The translations under genes and the position numbers were made by a program. A DNA stretch of 64,000 bases, from assembly GCA_963727545.1 (NCBI GenBank), contig CAVSGS010000011.1, positions 438,968-502,967 on the forward strand. Direction: 5' to 3'. Shown one piece after another: positions 58,975-64,000 of the stretch (positions are counted from its first letter, which is position 1; the number at the start of each line of letters is the position of its first letter). The notes beneath the pieces were generated by a model, which saw nothing but the letters and a program-made list of their open reading frames with translations, did no database searches and was not told the origin of the DNA. The DNA is from Flexifilum sp963727545 (GTDB lineage: Bacteria; Chloroflexota; Anaerolineae; Aggregatilineales; Phototrophicaceae).

Positions 58975-61816
58975 ACCGGTCGCGCTCTTTGCGGCGCTGG
59001 AGCAGCTTCCCGGCGATATTTTCTTCGGGTTCGTTCAGCTTCTTGCCCTTGGGATCGGGGGCAAAGCGCGGGCGATTTGGCTTGGGCGTCGGGCGGTCGC
59101 CGGATGGTGCAGTGGGCGGCGGATTGACCCCCGCCGGATCGCGGGCGGTTTGCTGCTGCGCGCGCGCTTTCGCCCCCATCAGCGACGAGAAGCGCGGCGC
59201 CGGCTCGGCGGCGACCTCGGCGCTGCGCCGCGAAATTGCCGCCCGCAGCCGCGCCAGATCGCTGCGCGTGATCAACAGGCGGCGCACTGCCACGTCGAAC
59301 GGCAGCAGCAGCAGCGCGATCAGCAGCAGCAGCGGCGCGATCGGCGTCATGCTCGGCTGGCTGGCGAGGTCGTGGACAAAGGCGGTCGCCGGATCGTCCA
59401 CGCTCAGCTCCTTGCCGCCGGTCGGTTCGGCGATATTGCTCAGGACGACCGTCCCGGCTTGCGTTGGCGGGCGGTACTCCGGCGAGTAGCTCATCACCCA
59501 GCCGGTCGTCTGCTTGATCGTGCCGTCGGCGGAGGTGGTGGTCAGGAAGTAAGCGCCCTCGGCAGTCGGGTCAAAGGCTGCCTCGTAGCGCCCCGGCGCG
59601 ACCTGCTGGAGCGTCAGCGTGGTCGCCGTGCCGTCGGGTGCCAGCAGCGAGGTGGTTAGCTGCTGCCCGTTGAGGAAGCTGCCATCCGGATTGCGGGCGT
59701 CGATCACCAGCTTGGCTTGCTCGCCCGCCGTGACGACCTGCGCCTCGACGTTGGTGTTGGTGCCTTCGGTGATCGTCCAGCGGACGGCTTGACTCCAGAA
59801 GCGGGCGAAATCCGCCCAACTGACCCAGTTCGCCGACCAGCGGGCGGTCGCGTCACTGGTGAAGGCGACCGAGCGCCCCAAGCCGTACTGCCACGCCGCC
59901 AGCACCGGATCGTTGAAGGCGTCGCCCGTCCGCAAGATGACCTGCGCCGTCTGCTTGGGCGTTGTCGCCACGTAGCCGAGCAGTGACGGCGCGCTGCTGA
60001 TGCCGTTCATGATCGGGCTGATGGCGGTCAGCGTCGGGACAAACTGTTTCTCGATGATGTACGACCGCGTCGCCAGCACCGTCTCTTGGGTGAAGATCGT
60101 CGGGATGTTCTCGACCACGTCGGCGACGTGGTAATTGCCGCCACCCGCCGCCGCCATGTCTTGGAGGAAGGGGGCGGCACCCGCGCCGATGGCGATCACC
60201 GAGGTGGTCACGCCGTCTTGCTGGTTGAGTTCGGTGGTCAGTTCGAGCAAGCCGTCCTTGCTCGATCCGCCGTCGGTCAGCAGGATGATGTGCTTGAGAT
60301 GGGATGGTTCCTGCCGCATCGCTTCCGCCGCCATCCGCATTCCGGCGAGGATGTCGGTGCCGCCGCTGGCGCGCAGCATGGCGACCTGCGTCTGTAAGCT
60401 CACGCGATCCAGCACCGGCTGCGGCTCGGCGATCCAGATGCCGTCGGTATCGAAGCTGAGCACGCCCGCCCGGTCGGTCGGCTGCAAGAAATCGAGCGAG
60501 CGGATGATCGCCTCTTTCGCCAGATCGATGTTCTGCACGCCGCTCGCCCCCAGCGACGCCATACTGCCGGACCGGTCGATCACGTAGAGGATCGTGATCT
60601 GCGGCAGGCGCTGCTGATCGCGGATTTGCATATCGACCGGCAGCGTCTCTTCGAGCGGGGTCTGGAAGTAGCCGCCGGGACCGTAAGCGTCGGGACCGCC
60701 GACGGCGATCAAGCCGCGTCCGAGGTCGCGGACGTAAGTTTGCAGCGCCGTCATGCGGCTGGGCGTCAGCTGAGTCGCCGGTACGTTGTCGAGGATCACG
60801 CTGTCGTAGCCGATCAGCGCCGCGACTCCGGTCGGCAGTCCATCCGGGCGGGTAACGTCGACGGTCAAGCCCTGCTCGGTCAGCGCCTGCACCAGATAGC
60901 GCAACTCGTCGTCATTTTGTGAGACAACCAGCACGCGCGGCGGACCGACCACCTGATTGAAAGCCGAAAGCTGATTGTTCTGATAGAACTCATCGGCGCT
61001 GACTGGATCGACCTGCACACGGAAATCGCGGAAGCCGCCGTCAGCACCCGCTTGCAGCGTCCGCGCGTAGTGATTGACGCCCTGCCGCAGATCGACCTGA
61101 TCGCGCAGGATGATCGTGCCGCCGGCGAAGATGGTGATAGTCGCGGGGGTGGCGGCTTCGGCGGTGATGGTTGCGCTGAGGTCGAACGACTGCCCCGCGC
61201 CGACCGAACTAGGAACGCGGATGTCGCTCAGTTGGACTTCAGGGGCAGCGGCGCGGGTGAAAGGCACGTAGTCGATCTGCACGCCGGTGGCAGCGGCGCG
61301 CCGCGCGGCAGCGTCGGCATCGCCGACGGTCGGCTGTCCATCGCTGAGGATCACCATCCGCTTGGCGGCATCTGCCGGAAACAGCGCCAGCCCCAAGCCG
61401 ATCGCTTCTTCGAGGTCGGTATTGCCGCTGTTGGGCGTCGAGCGCAGCGGCGCGAGTTCGCGGACGCTGCTCATCGGACGCTCGACCAGCGCGTTCCCGC
61501 CAAAGACGATCACCGCCGCTTGGTCGTCGGGCTGCATCGCCGCCAGCGAGTCGCGGACGTAGGCGGTCTCGGCTTCCTGCATCTGCTGTCCGACGCTGTC
61601 CGAGGCGTCGATCAGGTAGACGACCGCCAGCTTATCGGCGGAGCGGACGATCTGCGTGCCCGCCAGCGCGAGGATCACCAGCGTGACGATCGCCGAGCGC
61701 AGCAAGAGGCTGGCGACGTCGCGCCCGCGCCGGAACTTGACGCGCGGCAGCCCGACGTAGATCACGACCGGGAGGACGATCAGCAGCAGTAGCGCCAAAG
61801 GCGTCGTAAAAGTCAT
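58973..61816 (-). CDS. VWA-domain membrane protein (BatA/GATase-like)
   Basis: The 947-residue protein has two N-terminal hydrophobic helices (LLLLIVLPVVIYVGLP and LRSAIVTLVILALAGTQ). A first VWA domain follows at about 65-190 (VYLIDASDSVG, MIDAS-type DxSxS), then a mid region similar to a GATase1-like fold (VLVVSQNDDELRYLVQALTE), a second VWA at about 400-560 (YVIDRSGSM), a beta-rich domain and a late transmembrane helix (PIAPLLLLIALLLLPFDVAV). It resembles BatA-like and Mg-chelatase-subunit-like proteins linked to surface quality control. The TAA-side tail is Pro/Lys-rich. Confidence 0.82.
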   Translation of the reverse strand: MTFTTPLALLLLIVLPVVIYVGLPRVKFRRGRDVASLLLRSAIVTLVILALAGTQIVRSADKLAVVYLIDASDSVGQQMQEAETAYVRDSLAAMQPDDQAAVIVFGGNALVERPMSSVRELAPLRSTPNSGNTDLEEAIGLGLALFPADAAKRMVILSDGQPTVGDADAAARRAAATGVQIDYVPFTRAAAPEVQLSDIRVPSSVGAGQSFDLSATITAEAATPATITIFAGGTIILRDQVDLRQGVNHYARTLQAGADGGFRDFRVQVDPVSADEFYQNNQLSAFNQVVGPPRVLVVSQNDDELRYLVQALTEQGLTVDVTRPDGLPTGVAALIGYDSVILDNVPATQLTPSRMTALQTYVRDLGRGLIAVGGPDAYGPGGYFQTPLEETLPVDMQIRDQQRLPQITILYVIDRSGSMASLGASGVQNIDLAKEAIIRSLDFLQPTDRAGVLSFDTDGIWIAEPQPVLDRVSLQTQVAMLRASGGTDILAGMRMAAEAMRQEPSHLKHIILLTDGGSSKDGLLELTTELNQQDGVTTSVIAIGAGAAPFLQDMAAAGGGNYHVADVVENIPTIFTQETVLATRSYIIEKQFVPTLTAISPIMNGISSAPSLLGYVATTPKQTAQVILRTGDAFNDPVLAAWQYGLGRSVAFTSDATARWSANWVSWADFARFWSQAVRWTITEGTNTNVEAQVVTAGEQAKLVIDARNPDGSFLNGQQLTTSLLAPDGTATTLTLQQVAPGRYEAAFDPTAEGAYFLTTTSADGTIKQTTGWVMSYSPEYRPPTQAGTVVLSNIAEPTGGKELSVDDPATAFVHDLASQPSMTPIAPLLLLIALLLLPFDVAVRRLLITRSDLARLRAAISRRSAEVAAEPAPRFSSLMGAKARAQQQTARDPAGVNPPPTAPSGDRPTPKPNRPRFAPDPKGKKLNEPEENIAGKLLQRRKERDR

Positions 61817-61873
61817 CAGCAGGACTCTAAACTCGCTTTTCTACCTGCATTGTACTCGATCAAGATTGTCTGA

Positions 61874-61918
61874 CCCCTCACCCCCGACCCCTCTCCCACG
61901 CAGGCGGGGAGAGGGGAG
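61874..61918. repeat. CCTCACCCCC-family repeat
   Basis: CCCCTCACCCCCGACCCCTC-TCC with GGAGAGGGG return arm, between the two VWA genes. A run of GCAAAG-type units on the minus strand (61944-61985) follows. Confidence 0.6.
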
Positions 61919-61978
61919 AAATTGCCGGGTTATCAAACCAACTCTTTGCGTCTTGCACTTTCCCTTTGCGCCTTTGCG

Positions 61979-63902
61979 TTAAGTTCTTGCTTTTGAGCTT
62001 CGCAGCGGCTTAAAGACGGTCGGGGCGCGCATCCGGCGGTGATAGACCACCCACTCGATCAGCAGCACCAGCAGAGCCAGCGCCGCCAGCAGCGACCAGA
62101 ACTCGCGCTGCCCGATCTCGGCTTCGGTCGTCTGGGTGACCGTCGTTGCGCCGAGCGTGATCGTCGGCTGCGGCGCGATGTCGCTCTCGCCCGCGTCGAA
62201 CAGGTTGACCGCGAAGGCTGCCGTCTGCGTGACCTCGCCGCCGCGCAGCACCTCGACCGTGTACAGCCCCGGCGTGGTCGTCTCGGCGAACGAGAGTGAC
62301 GCTCCATTTTGGTCAAAAGTCGAACGTCCGCGTCGAGCCGTCCGGCAGCGTGATCCGCACGCTGTCGCTATCCGCCGCCGGGTTGATCGCTACTGAGTCG
62401 CCGACGGTCAAGCCGTTGGCTGCCGCTTGGTCGATCACGTCCTGCGGCGAGAACCAATTCAGCAGCGCCGACATCAGGATCGGGTACTGGATTTGCAGCG
62501 GCAGGTCGCTGTCGCGCAGGTCGAAAGTCAAGATCGCAATCTGGCGATCCTCGGTCGTGCCCGCCAGCAGCAGCGGTCCGCCATCGACCGCGATCAAGGG
62601 CTGCGCCCACGCCGCCCGCACCTGCTTGAACTTGAGCAGATTGACGCCGCTGAAATCGACGAAGGTCATACGCGGATCTTCTTTGCGGACGGTCGGGTTG
62701 GTGGTCTGCTCGCTGGTCGCGCCGACGGTGTAGAGCGCCGTTGACTGCGGCGGATTGACGATCAGCAGGTCGGCGCGCGGCAGGATCGGCGGCGTCCAGC
62801 CATCGAGGACGTAGAGATCGTAGTCGGTGGCGGGCAAGCCGCGCTCGGTGTCGCCGACCGTCAGCTCAACTCCCGGCAGACTGCGCAAGACCTGCTCCAA
62901 GAACAGGTTGCCCCCGGCGGACATCAGCAGTACGCGGCGCGTCCCGCTGTCGGTCGAGACCGTCCACGCGCGGTTGTCCTCCGCCAGATAGTCGGTGTAG
63001 GTCGAACTGACCGGGATCGTCAGCCCGGCTTGCAGCGTCGTGAACTGGTCGGGCAGCACAAGATCGGGGATCGCGAGCTGGCTGTGCGCCGGGACGACCT
63101 GCTCGTCCGCCTTGAACAACTCGCCGTCGACGCGCAGGTCGAAGATCACGCGGGCGTCGTCGCTGCCGTAGTTGGTGATCTGCGCGAACAACTGCGGCGG
63201 CTGACCGGGCAGCGCCCGCGTCGCCAACGCCGAGATCGCCAAGTTGTCGCTGGATCGCCCGATCGGGACGTAGCGCAAATCGCCGGGAATGGCGGGCAGA
63301 TTGACGGCGCTGCCCAAGCCACCGTCGCCGATGATCACGGCGTTGAAATCGGCGTCGCCCGCCGATCCTGCCGCCGCGAGGGTCAGCGCGGCGTTCCAGT
63401 CGGCGCTGGCATCGCTCGGCTGGGCGGCGCTGATGGCGTCGCGGAGTTGGGCGCGGTCGTCGGTGTAGGGGATCAGCACTTCTGGCGACCCGGCAACGCG
63501 GATCACGGTCATGCTGTCGCCGGGATTCATGGTATCGACAATCGAGAGCGCCTGCCGTTTGGCTTCGTCGAAGCGCGTCCCGTCGCTGACGTCGGTGGCG
63601 TTCATGCTGGCGGAGGCGTCGAGCAGCACGGCGATCTGCCCGGTGCTGACCGCCGGGACGGTCACGAACGGGCGCGCCAAGGCGATCACCAGCAGCGCGA
63701 GGATGATCAACTGCAACAGGAGCAGCAGGTTGCGGCGGAGTCGCTGCCACGGCGTATTCGCCTCTTTGTCCTGCAAAATCTGCTGCCAGAGGAAGGTGCT
63801 CGAAATCGTGACCTCGCGGCGGCGCAGGCGCAGCATGTAGAGCAGGATGATCGGGATCGCCAGCAGCCCGCCGATAAAGGCGAGCGGTGTCAGGAACGAC
63901 AT
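61979..63902 (-). CDS. BatA-like VWA-domain membrane protein (frameshifted)
   Basis: Deleting one base in an AAAA/TTTT run at 62315-62318 joins two frames into 640 residues. Two N-terminal helices (FIGGLLAIPIILLYMLRLRR and LLLLLQLIILALLVIALA) precede a VWA domain (VLLDASASMNA, MIDAS), then a beta-rich extracellular region. After the shift the tail is GGEVTQTAAFAVNLFDAGES to a final helix EFWSLLAALALLVLLIEWVVYH. The type matches BatA of the CDS-von Willebrand group and the upstream neighbour. GAAGG precedes the ATG. Confidence 0.82.
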
Positions 63903-63924
63903 AGCATGCCTTCAAAGCTAAAAG

Positions 63925-63975
63925 ACAAAGATTTAACGCAAAGGCGCAAAGGCGACAAAGACGCAAAGGAGAAGT
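63925..63975. repeat. GCAAAG tandem-like repeat
   Basis: AACGCAAAGGCGCAAAGGCG and ACAAAGACGCAAAGGAG units upstream of the VWA gene, the fifth occurrence of this motif in the window. Confidence 0.5.
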
Positions 63976-64000
63976 TTCATAGATTGTTCACCACACGATG

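Overview
The window looks like a chromosomal segment of a GC-rich Chloroflexota bacterium, probably of the Anaerolineae type. This is inferred from protein style, from a Gram-positive/Chloroflexi-type SOS operator (GAAC-N4-GTTC) in front of lexA, from the membrane pyrophosphatase, and from dense GC-rich intergenic palindromes. No rRNA is present. There is no prophage, insertion sequence or CRISPR array that I can support.

Layout. 1-5.2 kb: a LUD-domain protein, a TetR regulator and a sugar-acid cluster (enolase-superfamily dehydratase, SDR, mannonate dehydratase). 5.3-12 kb: a CgeB-like glycosyltransferase, ychF, a hybrid-type kinase plus two response regulators, and class I aldolase. 12-26 kb: a second PAS kinase, ridA, an HNH/small-protein pair, two SDRs, a HAD phosphatase, a degenerate shikimate-kinase-like protein, MFS, thioesterase, nitrilase, FMN reductase, YceI, TetR, nuclease, HD and HTH_42 proteins. 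26-39 kb: a glycosyltransferase, a RelE-type toxin-antitoxin pair, lexA, O-methyltransferase, amidase, a helicase-associated protein, a DUF4173 membrane protein, an F420/NADP oxidoreductase and a double glyoxalase. 39-43.3 kb, minus strand: the classical translation cluster tRNA-Thr, tRNA-Tyr, tRNA-Thr, rpmG, tRNA-Trp, secE, nusG, rplK, rplA. 43-57.6 kb: family II pyrophosphatase with CBS domains, lipoproteins, an ECF sigma factor, clpP, YceI, trxB with a zinc-finger anti-sigma-like protein, MFS, hppA and fetAB. 57.7-63.9 kb: an aldo/keto reductase and two large membrane-anchored VWA proteins.

The most unusual object is a compact non-coding RNA gene at 39655-39803. It has its own TATAAT box and a terminator. 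Its ends fold exactly like the tRNA-like domain of tmRNA: a 7-bp acceptor stem with G3.U70, an A73 discriminator, a 13-nt D-like loop, a P2 helix and a T arm. It is only about 149 nt long and has no visible tag reading frame.

Three sequence-wide patterns matter for reading the annotation. (1) At least twelve single-base frameshifts break otherwise normal genes. Eleven are net +1 insertions, so sequencing or assembly error is likely; I annotate the full gene spans and name the shift sites. (2) About twenty copies of a palindrome with constant GTAGGGGC/GCCCCTAC arms and a variable, self-complementary core lie between genes. (3) A second family built on CCTCACCCCC...CCCCTCTCC supplies the start or stop region of some genes.
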